DNA of 64,000 nucleotides from Atrina japonica (taxonomy: Eukaryota > Mollusca > Bivalvia > Pterioida > Pinnidae): NCBI GenBank assembly GCA_030159075.1, contig BROG01000232.1:124001-188000 (forward strand), read 5' to 3'. This document shows positions 10,216-23,676 of the stretch, in pieces. The position numbers and the translations under genes are program-made. Numbering within the stretch: position 1 is the stretch's first letter; each line of letters begins with the position of its first letter. The notes under the pieces were generated by a model. It ran no database searches and was not told the origin of the DNA. It saw only the letters and a program-made list of their open reading frames with translations.

Positions 10216-11939
10216 CGTCTTGAATATTTTTTGCTTTTTTTATTTTTTTTTATTTTTGCCTTTAAAAAAATTACTTTGGTTTTATGTTTTAATAGATACT
10301 GATTTTCTCTTAGCATTTTTTGTACATAATTATGCACTTTAGCTTGTTTAATGCCCGAAAATATTTCTTATGTAATATGCGTTTATATTTAATTGTTTTT
10401 AAAACAAAATATTGTTAAGTTTATTATTTCCTATATGTAAAAACGTCATATTTTGTCTAGCTTTAAGTATTTAGCTGGGATCATATAACATGTACTTCGA
10501 ACATATTGAGTTTTCATTAGATGTCATCACAGATTACAATTCTAAATCCTTTAATAGGCTATGTCAAATTTAGTCTAAATCAATAAAATATAGCTCAACA
10601 TTAGTTATAAATGTATTATAAATTTATACTTGATAGACCTGGCATTAATTCAAGTTAAAGTAAATAAGCAGGGTATATTAAAATCAGAGTGCGTTTTACA
10701 GTACCCCCTTTGAAAACATTCACACATCGTTGATAACCATACAATATTTATCAATATTTTAACTTAAACATTTATAGAAAAAAAATCGATTACTTTTTTA
10801 AAAAAAACCAACAATACAGTAATAAAGATGTTTTAAATGTCAACAGAAGTTTATATGCGATATTTTATGTTTAAGTTTAATATATATTTGATTTGCGCAA
10901 TTCTGATTCAATACGAAGTGTGTACCCATTTGGGATATTGTTGTAGTATAGTGCTTTCGAGTGGTAAAATACATGTGTATTGCAATTACTTCAAATTGAA
11001 ATATTCATATTCTTAAAAAAGAAATATGAAAATATTTTTTCTATACACGTCAGCTTTCAATTAAAAACACCGTTTAAAGAACAATGTCCCACTTGTCGGA
11101 TTAAAAGTGGTTTTAAAAGAATCATCCGATTAGCATTAACTACAATTTGTCTTTCAAGCTATCTCTCCTCTACGAATTTTTATATATGTTGCATATAAAA
11201 TTATGAAAATGGAATATTTTGGAAAGGGGTATGACATTCTGAACAACAAAATTAATGTATAATTATGAACATTTTACACCTATGTTACAGTTTTTTAAAC
11301 AAAGGTCAAAACAAATTTTTAAAACGTTTTTGTCAAGTAGACTTTATCAGTTGAACTCGAATATAAATTAGAGATAGAAGTATCATACAAGGCTAAAAGT
11401 AAATCTAAATGTATTCCCAAATCTGTCACAGAGTAACCACTGTAAAGAGATGAAAAAAAATCTTACTTTTTCGAGAAGTGTAGAATTTAAACAGTGCTAT
11501 CCATTGGAAATGTTACTTCAGCATAAAAATAATGTGCTGCGACCTTAATATCAGATACTGGTATATATACCACATATATTTAGGTAAGTATCTTTTTTAT
11601 GAATATCGTATGCATGGGAATTGTTGACACCTTTTATAAATACACTCTATTGTGAAATACCTTGTGGCAGAAAATAAAGGCGAATACATTTTAAATAACA
11701 CAATAAAAACTAAACATAAGAAAATATTCTAAGCATACAGTTTGTACAGGTGTATTATCATTAAGTAAAAATTATCTGACTGACTTTTGTCATGAACTGT
11801 TATTCGTCCACATAAATGTATGAATTTACAAACAATTCAATCGCTTTACAAATAAGATTTATCAATATATGTCTGATATTATTCTGCAGCACCTCATTTC
11901 AGCAGTTAATGACGCACGGTGCTGTAGAATGATTCATGA
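10216..11939. other. AT-rich stretch with one family B fragment
   Basis: A family B interior fragment lies at about 11335-11460 (gactttatcagttgaactcg, then gagtaaccactgtaaagaga). I see nothing else that can be supported. Confidence 0.45.
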
Positions 11940-12055
11940 TATGCACCTCAAATATAAAAACATCAAAAGATATGCGAACCCATTGACATTGTATTTTTTT
12001 TTTAAATGTTCGGAGACGTGGTCTTTCAACAAACTGTCGGCATTCGGGGATATCG
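11940..12055 (+). pseudogene. Tiny Penelope-like reverse transcriptase fragment
   Basis: The plus-strand reading MFGDVVFQQTVGI at about 12006-12045 matches the reverse transcriptase segment MFEDVVFQQTVGF at 58015-58053. The fragment breaks off at an AT microsatellite on its right. Confidence 0.6.

Positions 12056-12057
<2 letters not shown>

Positions 12058-12114
<57 letters not shown>
12058..12114. repeat. (AT)n microsatellite
   Basis: An uninterrupted run of AT dinucleotides. Confidence 0.95.
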
Positions 12115-12116
<2 letters not shown>

Positions 12117-14830
12117 CAATTAATCGCGTTAATGAATTAATAGAAGCGTACATGCAATTTCTTTTTCTTTTAGCATTATCGTAGTGTCGACATGGATAGT
12201 ATTTTGACTAGTCATTGCTTCGTTAGTTTATTTGTAAACGGCCCCGAAGTCCCCAAATTTACTCAGTAGGCCTATTCAAACTGTTCATGATTTTCAGATA
12301 AAAATTCGTAAAATTTATTCTGTAACTGTACATGTTCGATATTGATTGCATAAAACCGAAAATAATGATCAAAATTATTGCTCATTTGAAGAAAAATTAT
12401 TTAAAAATTGTCTGAGGACGCAGCCGTAGGCTACTCAAATATAGAGTGCGTACTCAATGTATGCCTTTAGGCCTATCAATTCATTTTTACGGGGAAATTA
12501 GATCTGGACTTCTTTTTATGTGAATGATGAAAATAATAATATGTTTCCTAATCATTCAAATCAAAAGGTTTTACAAACGATCATATAGTCAAAATAATGA
12601 AATAAAAGTTGAGCTTGAGTATTGATTAAATTTGGTGACAGTGGTCCCAGTGGCTTTCTTAAGCTAAACATTTTTTATATTTTAAAATATAGATATACAT
12701 ATGGACTAAAAGTAACTTTATTCATTCCTTCGGGGAAGCGAGTGAGACTGTTTCATGTCACCCAAGCACAATTTTTAATCATTTTTATTTCAATATTTGA
12801 AACTGAACTGCTGTTCGCATGTATCAATGTACGTCAGATTTGGAGTTTGACGGAGGTAATGGCGGATAATCATTCCGCCAATCAGATTTGCCCGATCTGC
12901 ATAGCAACAGCTGTTGCTAATGACATCGTGGAAGGGTGAATTTGTGTCATACATTCGCCGATAGGTCAATTGTAAACGGTCAGAATGACAAATATCTGCT
13001 CAGTAAATTATCATTTCGTACGACTGTATACCTGGAAATTTTCGTCCCTGGGTATCATTCTCCCTTTGAGAGAAACATATTTACCTCGTCTTAAATTCAA
13101 CGCTAACAACCGTAGTCCCATGGATGGCATATATATGTATATATATCCGTGTTTCAAATCTTAGCTTGAAGCATTTCGTTTTCATTTCAAATTTGCGTTT
13201 TATCTAAGAACGAAAATGACAAAGAAATAAATGGGGCGAATAACTCCAAGTATGCAGTACTACAATGTGATTCTAACATTAACGTGAAATTTTGTCTTGA
13301 GTTCGATATATGGCCTGTTGACATGATATATTGTTTTGGACTTAATCTTACGAAAAACATTATTACTTAAAACGCTCACCACTCGTCCCTGTGAGACTGG
13401 GAAATATTCTAGTACGTGTATCTGTGTCGTTGAGGGATCTGTACTTACAACGCTTTAAAAGTACTACTAAATTTGTACGACTCGACAAAAGAATCGAACT
13501 GCACAGCTGAAATCGTTTAACCTTGGAGATCGAACCAGGAACCCAAGGGTGTCCTTGGGCGAGATGTTTCTGAGAAAGAAAGCAAGCCCAAACACGAAGA
13601 CTGAATATCGATCCGGAACACTGTTCTCGATACGAATCGTCAAATCACTTTTTTAGCAATAGTGAGAAGAACAAACTTGGAAACCAATAATATTGCAACA
13701 ATTAATCATCCTCGTGTTCGACTTCATTGTTTCGTTCTACATCGTGTTCTCGGTAATTGGCTGGGATCTGATGAGAACAGTAGCCAAGAGTCACCAAAGG
13801 ATACCCTACTTGGTGTTGAAAATTTTGCGTTTTACCAACTTAACAACGCTGTACGCTTTATCAAAATTTTTTAATGTGTGGTTTTTGATATCATTTATGT
13901 CATCGTTCAGTTGATTTTAGAAAACTGTAATATCTGGTTTGACACTGGCATTGCTTTGCATAAGATAATCTTTCAACTTTATTCATTTTTTAAATGGCTG
14001 TAGTTTGTTCATCTGTTGATTAACAACTTTAGACGCACTCATTAAGAACTGCGTGCACAAAATTTTAAAACATTTTATTACGTAAAGCACCATTATATGA
14101 AAAGAAACAGAAATTCATTTCACTTAACAAACACAAAAATGTGTAAATACACAGAATGCAATTTGTATTACTGAGACTTGAACGTATTATCCGTGCAAAA
14201 TTACTTTCAGTGCAATTCTACCTCGTATTATGATTTTGTTTACCACACCTACAAATCAAAATGACATTGCGACAGTCTTAAATGAAGCATCAGTATTACT
14301 AGCCGAGTTCTGTAGACTATTCAGGGAGTCACTATCACCTTTTTGTACGTTCTTGCAACAAAATATTTGAAAACAAGTATTCAAGACTTATTCAATATAT
14401 GCAAAACATTAATCTGAGCACACCATCCTTGTTTTTTGTGCTTTTTAAAAAAGTTAAAATATAGAGGGGCTTCCTTCAAATCTTAGACGTTTTAGCAGCT
14501 TAGAATCATCTACAAAGTTCTTTCGGGAATTATTACTATACAAAAATACCACAATGAAACGATACCGTGTCTTGTAAAAAGAATGAATCAAATATCTTGT
14601 CAAACCATGTTTGTTTTCTTCAATTGTTATTTTACGTCCCGCCACGTATTTTTCAAAGATCTGGAGAAGACATAATTACTACGTCTATCTCGACAAGCTA
14701 TCCAGTTTTAAATTGTATTTTAAAACCATGCGTGCAAAGCATTTTGGCAAGGGAACATTCAAACAAACTTTTAAAATTATACGTCCGATTTTGACTCACA
14801 TTTTCTCAACACAGAGGTGGTCGAGCAATG

Positions 14831-14833
<3 letters not shown>
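12115..14833. other. Mostly featureless stretch, possible SINE remnant at 13500-13590
   Basis: The only hint is at 13530-13575: gatcgaaccaggaaccc (a reversed B-box-like sequence) followed by gggtgtccttgggcgagatg, a phrase common in animal SINEs. A hydrophobic open frame at 13693-13914 has no recognisable family and no start or splice context that convinces me. Confidence 0.35.
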
Positions 14834-14910
<77 letters not shown>

Positions 14911-14938
14911 GCGTGCGTGTCTGTGTCTGTCTCTCTGT

Positions 14939-14993
<55 letters not shown>
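14834..14993. repeat. Compound (AT)n-(GT)n microsatellite
   Basis: AT repeats to about 14909, a mixed CGTG/CTGT zone, then GT repeats to 14993. Confidence 0.95.
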
Positions 14994-14994
<1 letters not shown>

Positions 14995-15024
14995 TTCACT
15001 ATGACGAACCCCTCGAAGGAATGA

Positions 15025-15425
15025 GCAGACTACGATGAACACTTCGAAGCATCGGTGGCCTGGAATTGCGCCATCTGTTTATTCAAGCGCTTTGAATAAC
15101 ATCTCGAATCTTTCGGAATATTGAATAGTGCAACTACTTCTTCAAAGGTAATGATTAACACCTCTGGCATATTGAATGGTGGCAACTACTCGTGCATAGG
15201 AAATTATGAGCAATTGCAAGCTTCCAATGCCTTGAATAGTGGCAACTACTTATTAAAGCACGTTGAAGAACATCTCGAACCTTCCGGTGTCTTGAATAGT
15301 GGCAACTACTTTTTCAAAGGTCATGAAAAACACCTCCAGGTTTTTGGTGTCTGAAAAAGTGGCAAATATTTGTTTAACTGCTATGATAAACACCTCGAAG
15401 GTTCGGGTGCCCATATATGTGGTAG
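15025..15425. repeat. Degenerate tandem repeat, unit about 57-65 bp
   Basis: Six or so units share ttgaatagtggcaactactt and a caccTCgaa-cttcgg block, at about 15120, 15170, 15233, 15292 and 15350. Part of it is open (15121-15354), giving a weak repeat LNSGNY, which looks fortuitous. Confidence 0.7.
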
Positions 15426-15479
15426 CTAATGTCACTATATAAACGGAAGTGTAACCCTTCGTCAGTACATAAACGATAT

Positions 15480-15800
15480 CGTCTTGAGCATTGTAACTTT
15501 GGTATTATGTTTCTAATATTTATAACCACTAGGCTGTTGCCACAGCTGGTGGACCGTTTGAGTCCCAGAAGGTATACATAAACCTAGTACCTGGTATTTC
15601 GGTGCCAGCTGATAATCTAAAACTAAAGTAATATTTCGCGCGGATAACACCATTTCGAATTCTAAATTCTTCTAAAGCTGAGATAGCTGTCTTCTTACAG
15701 TGGTTAATCTTTGACTGATTTTAGCTGAATGAAGTCTAATTGACAGAAACGATCGTCTTAAGCATTGTAACTTTGGTATTATGTTTCTAATATTTATGGA
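15480..15800. mobile_element. Family B foldback element copy, inverted
   Basis: Starts with the family B terminal block in reverse orientation (accactaggctgttgccaca, then ggtggaccgtttgagtccca and cctggtatttcggtgccagc) and continues into the interior with aattgacagaaacgatcgtc. The copy at 44352-45130 shows both arms. Confidence 0.65.
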
Positions 15801-15944
15801 TATATAACGACTGATTTTTAAGATGATTTAGCTCAATATCTGAACAAATAATTCAATATCTCAAGACGATAAAAAATAAAAAAGTTATATATCATGTTAT
15901 ATTGGATACCAAAGTCACATCAATGAAATAAACCTAATCTTTTT

Positions 15945-16225
15945 GGGGATTACTCTGTTTCTCTAAATGAAATGTTGAGTTGCCTATTTGATAGCGGTTA
16001 TTGAGACGTCTGTACCAATTGTGACGAGGATTCGTTCCTCGCTTATTTCATTTGGATTTGACTGTGGACTCACGGCGGGTGTGACCGACCAACAGGGGAT
16101 ACTTAATCCTTCATGGCACCTGACCCACCTCTTGATTTCCATAAGTCCGTGTTTATCCATTTTTTACCATATATATCTTGGACATCCTAAAGACTGATAC
16201 TTCGGTATTTGAGATTTTTATACTA
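15945..16225 (+). mobile_element. Family A retroelement 3' end with the last reverse transcriptase codons
   Basis: The first bases read SLNEMLSCLFDSGY and stop, matching the C-terminus of the reverse transcriptase at 56907-56965. The tail follows: gactgtggactcacggcggg, then gatacttaatccttcatggc, ending with ggtatttgagattttt. It is a 5'-truncated insertion in sense orientation. Confidence 0.8.
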
Positions 16226-18524
16226 AACGTAGTTATTCGCATTAATTGACATTCAGTAGAGAAAACTAGGCTCATTGCGCCAAAATCACAAAACTAAATT
16301 AAACCTGTTTAACTTTCTCGATAAAAACAAGTTCAACTAAGAAAACCTAGGCTTGACTCCGCAAAATTCACATTGATGCGTATTATTGTGAATTGTCAAA
16401 GTGAAATCTAATTTTTATCAGTTACACCTAGTTTTCCCCGGAACTGACATTAACAGAAGAACACTAGGTTAAATTAAAAACAACTATGGTTAACTCTTTA
16501 ATGCGACGGTGGCGTGTAATACCATGTGAATGAAACTACTTATGTTTACCTGGGTTAAGATAACTAGAAATTGAATGTCAATATAGCCTAGATAAATGTG
16601 CGGGACAAACTTGGACATCGTTAAATGATTGAATAATAACTTGAAATTCCGAAAATATATCTTAATAATTGAACATATGAGTAGTAATTCGAAATATCGA
16701 GATAATAACTCTATGTTCCATGAAAACATCAGAAACTAAATGTTGAGATATCTCGATATTTCATTGTATTTTAGGTGGCAGCAATGCGCTTCCGTAGATA
16801 TCAATACATCTCTTGACCTGGACGAGTTTAAGTTTTAGGTAATAAAGCATAACATTACAATGACACTGACTAGAGTGATCGTTGCTATTTGTTACTGTAC
16901 ATACGAGACTATCCCATGAGGAATAAAACCTTTTTCCCGTGCAGCTTGTCATAACCGAAAAGTGAATGGAATCATCCGTATGATAATCAAAAGGTTACTC
17001 CGCCCCGCCATCTTATGTAAATCGGACAATACTTTCAATTTCTTGTCACAATGTTTAAATGTAGCTAAATTATAGCTCATTACAGATTTTGCGATATGAT
17101 TTCACTATCATAGCAAATTGTAAAAGTGTAAACATGAAAGATAATTGACTTGTGCAAATTTTGTAAAAACATCAAAGTGATAAATTTTATCTACTTTAAC
17201 TTACCTTTAAAGTATTTTGTACATGATTAGTTTTAATATCTGTGACTCATTTCGGCACATTAGGTACATCATTATGCCCACATAATACATTTGTAATTCA
17301 AAACCTCTGATGTGAGCGAGATTAACGTGATGGATAAGCCAGGACAAGTACATATAGTCAAACGTTTACACCTCCGATGATCCGTCTCTTGAGAAACAAA
17401 TGGACCTATATCGCTCACCTGAGCGCCATCAACAAATGTGAAAAGCGGAAAAATATTTTGGCTAAAGTATTCATCCACAAGTAATTTGTCAGTTTAACAT
17501 ATTTGGTTTGTAGTGGTCATTGGGTTTAAACAAGGAATATGCCAAATGAAGGGGCCTTCAGCAAGACATTTTGCCCCTGTAAGTAATATGTTTACAGTCA
17601 TCCTTTTTAGAGTGGTTACTTTAACAGCGGTTACTCTTAGACGGATTTGGTATCACAGTTGCGTTTAGTATTCGGTTTTGTATGACACTTCTTTCTCATT
17701 CGGAACTATGCATCTATTTTGAGTTGCATTGATTAATTCTTAATGACAGAAACCATCGTTTTGAGCATATGTTGTGAATGAAATAAATGGAAATGACAGT
17801 CTAAAAAGGTGTCAAAAGCAACTTGCATCATACATCAATGTAAATCACTCGGGTGAAATTAGTTATTCAATCCATGCAGCAGTTCTGAGACATGGGGAAG
17901 ATTTTCAAAGAGAAGTAATCCAAGAGACTTACTTCGCCAAAGATGGATCAACCACTAAGAAAAAACGTCATTACTTGTCAAATTTGTATCCGTTACGTTG
18001 AGATTTCTTGTGTTTTAAACATTACTTATTTCTCTATAAGAATACACTATTTTCTTAGTAGTTAAGTGATCGGTCTCAATTCTGAAGTGGGTTGTTTACA
18101 TTTCACAAGCCTAAGACTTGTACAAAACGTAAGGTAACGAAATTAAACTGGGAAAGATGTAATAAAAATCGATTATTTGCTGTTGTTATGACATTGGCAC
18201 ATACCCCCTCTACATTTATATTTACAACCACTGGGCCGTGGACCATTTCGAGTCCTCGCTGGTATACATAAACCCAACAGCATGTATTTCAGTTTGATTA
18301 TTTTTACATAAATATGATCTTTCGTTGTGGCAACAGTTGCTTACGAAACTTTAAACTTCTCCACGCCTGAGTCATCCTTTTACAGTAATTACTTTTAACA
18401 GTTTTCACAATACACCTCGTTTTGACCTCGTCATCATCACATGTCATATACAATGTATTTATATAGTTAAGACTTTTACCGACTTTTGGCCTCCTAAACT
18501 TGAATCGCATTATACAGAAGTTGA
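16226..18524. other. Stretch with family B fragments only
   Basis: Family B fragments lie at about 17610-17770 (ggttactcttagacggattt) and 18215-18300 (accactgggccgtggaccat). An open frame of 75 codons at 17774-18001 has no recognisable domain. No gene can be supported. Confidence 0.45.
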
Positions 18525-18910
18525 AAAACAGTACTGACAAAACTAGTAAACTCACTCTTGCTTACAGGTGATATATAACTGTACTTTAAAGTGAAAATGT
18601 GAATGTGGGAATTTTTATGAAGCTAACAGAAGCGAAGCAGATAAACAATTCTGGCAAAACTTGTAAACCCATTCACACTTTCAGAAAATATAGCTAAAGG
18701 TAGGTGGAAATGTTCACGTAGAAATCTTTATGAAGCTGATAAACAGTACTGGCAAAACTAGTAAACCCAATCACGCTTTCAGAATGAATACAGGTATGCG
18801 TACGTGGAAGTGTTCACATGGCACTCTTTATGAATTATGAAGAGATATATAACGATACAAAACGTAGAAATGTCCATTTGAAAACCTTTACGAATTGTGT
18901 AACTACTGAT
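18525..18910. repeat. Degenerate tandem repeat, unit about 95-118 bp
   Basis: Three to four diverged units carry ggcaaaac-agtaaaccca and tttatgaagctgataaac blocks, at about 18530, 18650 and 18745. Confidence 0.6.
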
Positions 18911-19189
18911 AATTCGCGAAACTAACTGTTCAGTCAAAGCAAAATTACTACTATTTTATCATTGCATAAATTAACCTCCGTGAAATATTTTGCATAGCAA
19001 AATCACCGATCAACCCCAGTGAAAATATCTGTTTAGGATATCTCAAGGGATAATCAATTTATCAATAGCTACATCAGCAAGAATTAATCAACAAATATAA
19101 AATTGATTTGCATGAAATGTGGCGAATTTACAATCTTTTTTATAGAGACATTAACTGGTTTTTTTCCAAAAAGATTCTTTTTTACTATT

Positions 19190-19418
19190 TAGATTGATAT
19201 ACAATAACAAAAAAGAGATGAACGCAAGCATAAACATTCTTAAACTCCTACATATTTTGTGAAAATAGCTTGAGAAACCAAGTTTGGCAATAATTCATTT
19301 GCAAATGATTAATTCGACCCCACTTTTGTATATGCATGCACCACTTGACCTGACCTTATTTTCACAAAATATATAGTTACTTAAGACTCTTATGGTGTTT
19401 TATATCCCCTTTCAATAC
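19190..19418. mobile_element. Family C inverted-repeat element, partial
   Basis: The halves tacatattttgtgaaaatag and accttattttcacaaaatat mirror each other around about 19315, as in the other family C copies. The right end atatcccctttcaat is a decayed terminus; the left end is not clear. Confidence 0.6.
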
Positions 19419-20184
19419 TTCATCAATGTTAATGAAGATGTTGTATAAAGCATAAATGCTAAAAATTCAGAATGTTATTACGATTATTTATTAAAATTTT
19501 AATGACGAAAAAGTAATTTATGTAATACAATGTCCACACATATCCTTAAACACACATACTCATACACCATTTCATTAAAATATACATAATACAAATTCCA
19601 AAATGCTCACAATGATAATAATACAGATACCAGGTCTATGTACGCTGTTAAACAATATGGTGAAGTCAATATTCAGCTGATAGCTGGAAACAGTAGTTAT
19701 TGCAATTAAAATCTAACATAAATGACCAGTTTCTGAGTATCTATAATGTGTATATCCACTTACAAATGTGTGTGTGTTTGTGTGTGGGGGTGCTTTTTGC
19801 ATAAAATCTATTTGACATCGTTGTATACAGTGATGCTCAACTACAAATATGAATCTACATAAGTCCTTAATCATACTGCATCTAGACACAGCTGCTTATT
19901 GATCTTACAAATATATATATATATATACTATTTGACACTAAAAATATGCTGGATTACATAGAGTTTAAAATCAATAGATACGTATTTACTAGTGAAATAC
20001 ACAGGATACTTCATAGATAGATTCCCTAACAGAACGATAAGAGTAAAAAAGTGTATCTTTACTATGATATAGTTCAAATCTGTGTAAGTGGCCATTAAGA
20101 TATAAAACTAGACATTCAGATATATTATGTAGTACAATTTGATGAAATGTGAAACGAAGTTTAATACCAGATTCTAGAACCATT
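19419..20184. other. AT-rich stretch without recognisable features
   Basis: Short GT and AT runs only (about 19766-19790 and 19911-19926). Confidence 0.45.
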
Positions 20185-20352
20185 ACAGAGGAGCCTGTCA
20201 TGAAAGACAACTCTCATAAAAGTCCCCTGTGTTTTGAAACCGGATTCTAGTTAAGTAATCCTTTAGATAAAACCTCTTTTGAAAGACCACCTGTCTTGAG
20301 AGATCACATTTTAGTGGCTAAAGAGGTGGTCTCTCAAAACAGGTTCCACTGT
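20185..20352. mobile_element. Short inverted-repeat element (family F), diverged
   Basis: The left arm acagaggagcctgtcatgaa is the imperfect reverse complement of the right arm ending acaggttccactgt. Related to the better preserved copy at 28631-28812. Confidence 0.55.
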
Positions 20353-20779
20353 TGTTTTGTATTTGTTTGTTTGGTTTTTTTTAGCAAAAAATAAAAGTTT
20401 GATTCTTCGCATGACGACCTATGAAAGTGCACCTTTGAAGAATTCAGTTAATAGCCTTCCTGTAGCAGGATAAAATATACTCAGCCAAAAAAGAAACCGG
20501 ACACTGTATAGTTTATTAGATTTTCGGCAACAGTCAAATTACGTTTTAAAACTTGTGATATACTGAAGGACGATAATTTTTCAACACATTAGCATGTTAC
20601 CGAGTTATTACGACTTAGACGCGATATAAATTGATATCATTTTGAAGGTAGGGGTCGAAAAGATAATTTTGCTTAACTGTATCGAAAATTGGACATTTTG
20701 TGATAGGATATCTTAAAGTTTCTCCCATATTTGTCTAATCTTCTCCAATATTTCATTTAAAATTAATAACGGTTATGGC

Positions 20780-22719
20780 CACCTCTAAATCTGATGAGCG
20801 TTACTACTTGTCTTTGCATTGAATTAACGTAACGTTAGACCACATGGTTTTGGGAAGTTGTTCCATTCCCTTATGAGGGCCATAGCCAAAGCATTTATAT
20901 CGTGTGGCATATCATGACGAGGACTCGTCTTCCAAGCTCGTCCGATATGTGCTCCAGTGGATTCAAATCCAGCAAAATTACAGGTCACTGCATAACGTTA
21001 AAATTGGCTGCAGATAAACAAACATGAGTGACCCTTACAACATATGGACGGGCATTGAAAAACAACTGGGCCATTCTTTCACATAAATGGAATAGTTTCA
21101 GCATTCAAAACATCATTAATGCCTTTTTATATATTTTTTTATTCTATTACCAATCATACAATTATCTCATTAAAATCATAAATTGTAAAAGGTTTTTAAT
21201 TTATGTTGGAACAAACTTCTTTCACACATTCATTCACTCATTTACACTTTGGTTATAGTACTTATGATTTAAAGGGTGTTTTTATCAGCATATACATATA
21301 CACTGTCATAAACATACATACGCATATACACACACACAAACACACACACGCATATATATACAGAATACAATATACAAATGAAAAATAAATTTATTCATAT
21401 TCTACAAAAATTTTGCCACTTTGTGTCAAACTTCTGATATGTTATTACTTCTATAAATAGGCCTATATTTGTCTGTTTTCTGCTACATTTTCACATATTC
21501 AATAAAATCAATAAATCTTGGAATTTTCGTTTTCATTCTTCACTGATATATAATATTTTTCATTATTAAATAGTGTTAAAAGATTAATTATTTTTGTAAA
21601 TTTGTCATTTCCAAAATTCATATCTTTCTTGTGTATATAAATATTTTCTGGAATTTTTCCATGTATCCAAACATTGAGATCCCTTCACAAAGAAGATACA
21701 CAAGGACAGTCACAGTAAAGGTGGACAATAGTTTTTATTTCTGTATTACAAAAAGTACATAAATTTAAGTCGGTATAACCAATTTTCTAAGGTAGACATT
21801 TGTTGCTAAACTTCTGTACTGTAATTTTGTATCCATAGTAGAATGAAATGGTATTATGTGATGTATTTGCCACCACTTTTTATCTTCATTAATATTCAAT
21901 ATGTTTGCCCACTGTAGTTAACATCTAGGTTTTATTTTTATTAGAGTTAAAATATTTGTACATGTCCCTACAACCCTTTATACATAGCGAAATGATACGG
22001 AGTAATTTTGGAAATACTAGGCTTCTGGATTTTTTTCTTTATGATTGTGTTTTGTAGCAGTTGTCGAATCTGTCTGGTAATTGCCAAATAAATAGTGAAA
22101 GGGATATTTATATCAAACTTTAAATGTTAATCATTAACATTATTAATGTAATGCCGGGCATTCAAATTGCCTCGAATGATAATGAGTCTAGTCTTCTGGA
22201 CACCTTTTATCCCATCCCACATCACAATGCTGCCGCCTCCAAATCAGTAATGCTCTCTTACACAGACAGGGGCAAACCGTTCACCCTGCCTACAGTAAAC
22301 ATGATAACTACCGTCAAGGTGACTTGAGTTTGAACCTGGACTCATCTTTATACAACCATTGTTTCAATCTCACGTGCACGTGACGTGCCCAATGCAAACG
22401 TGCCCGTCGGTGACCTAAAGTAAACATACTGCTGGTGTATGGCCGGCGCACTCTAATATGGCGATTGTGTGCACACAATTGATTGTGTCTGTGCACTGAC
22501 ATTATATGCAAGTGTCGTCAATGTCGCTAGTCTGAACCAGTCACGTAAGTGCATTAAGACAATGGCATGATTGTCCCTTTGGCTAGTTGCTCTGTGTCTA
22601 CCAGACCTAGGTTGATCTTGCACATCACATGTTAGCCTAAAATGTCTAATAGGCTCATGTACTGGAATATAATTTAACATCCTTCTGACGTCGAGGATAG
22701 ATGCATCTGCCTGAAGCAT
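20780..22719 (-). pseudogene. Tc1/mariner transposase, inactivated
   Basis: Read on the minus strand from 22719, the order is a helix-turn-helix linker (DQPRSGRHRATSQRD, about 22600), a block RRPYTSSMFTLGHRRARLHW (about 22440-22380), a catalytic-site segment KDESRF (about 22340), the GERF...FGGGS segment (about 22280-22230), then after the interruption NARPYVVRVTH (about 21050) and LDLNPLEH (about 20960), which contains the third acidic residue. Stops and frameshifts occur throughout. It once cut and pasted DNA at TA sites and is now dead. Confidence 0.8.
21060..22145 (-). mobile_element. Foreign insertion in the Tc1 copy, containing a probable LINE 3' fragment
   Basis: This block has no Tc1 counterpart. 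Minus-strand reading at about 21770-21600 gives TFCNTEIKTIVHLYCDCPCV and onward NVWIHGKIP, the cysteine-histidine motif and tail seen at the C-terminus of several LINE reverse transcriptases. An AC-rich microsatellite lies at 21328-21350. The LINE clade cannot be named from this. Confidence 0.5.
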
Positions 22720-23179
22720 CCCAATAATCTCAGCATTTTCAAACCTGAAAAACTAAGTTGTGAATTCAAGTGTATAGTCCCTAACATAGTGTATACGCTT
22801 TTGTTTCAGCTTTATCTGACTCTATTTATTGTGTTCGGGGTGCACGTGCAAAACGGGAAACTGAACACTGACTGAGTTTAACCGATATCCTACTTGTCAA
22901 AAGATACACATGTGTTGTGTATCGATAGACCTACTGTTTGCGATTTACTGCTAAAAAATTTATATGAAGACAAAATAAATAAATCAAAATATAAAGTGTC
23001 AGATTTCTCTTTTGGCTGAGTATAGAATTTAAAGGATGTTTATGTGTAACAAAAGATACCTAATAAACCATAAGATTCAACAAAAGGTCAGCTGAAACAG
23101 AGGTTAAACACCAAGGCTTTCTTTTAGATTTCACTGCTTTTTTGCAGTCTCAAAGATAAAAATACATATTAATACATTT

Positions 23180-23181
<2 letters not shown>

Positions 23182-23235
<54 letters not shown>
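23182..23235. repeat. (AT)n microsatellite
   Basis: AT dinucleotide run with one interruption near 23220. Confidence 0.9.
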
Positions 23236-23585
23236 TCTGATTAATACTCTAAAATGAAAGAAAATTCAATAAAGAACTCTATCCTGGTGACCTAGGTTAG
23301 AACACAAACATACAAAATAGCTTCTCATAGGTGCTCTCAAAGGATTAAACAAATAAGATTTGTTTAAAATTATATTTAAAGAGTTTAACATACTAACCTT
23401 GACTTAAATAAATCTAAATAACCCCAGAGTTAATAATTCAACAGTTTTCTTTATGGAATTTGTATCATGTATAAGGACTTCGCTATACTACTGGTCTGGA
23501 ATTTGTCAATAAGGAATTCAAAAAGTGTCTAATACAATATACTATTGGTCTTTTACAACTTCTATCATCTTAATTTGGGATAAAT

Positions 23586-23591
<6 letters not shown>

Positions 23592-23665
<74 letters not shown>

Positions 23666-23676
23666 GCACACACAAA
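23592..23676. repeat. (AT)n microsatellite with AC tail
   Basis: The AT run abuts the 3' end of the following family A copy. Confidence 0.95.

Larger units (their letters stand above)
20476..23024 (-). mobile_element. Tc1/mariner-type DNA transposon, broken, interrupted by a second insertion
   Basis: The termini are inverted repeats: tatactcagccaaaaaagaa at 20476 and its partner ttctcttttggctgagtata at 23004-23024. A degenerate Tc1-type transposase lies between them on the minus strand. The total of about 2.5 kb is too long for a Tc1 element because about 1.1 kb of foreign AT-rich DNA (about 21060-22145) sits inside the transposase region. Confidence 0.85.

Noticed and set aside
12622..12939. 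105-codon frame
   Set aside because: No domain recognised and no flanking exon signals.
13662..13914. Hydrophobic overlapping frames of about 70 codons
   Set aside because: No recognisable family, no splice sites that extend it, and two frames overlap.
17360..17430. gagcgatataggtccatttg-like phrase read on the minus strand
   Set aside because: It resembles the end of a common molluscan repeat, but only a short piece is present here.
17774..18001. 75-codon frame
   Set aside because: Composition is protein-like but no domain or splice context is seen; could be a decayed exon, not supportable.
22314..22719. Two separate small proteins on the minus strand
   Set aside because: Both are frameshifted pieces of one Tc1 transposase.
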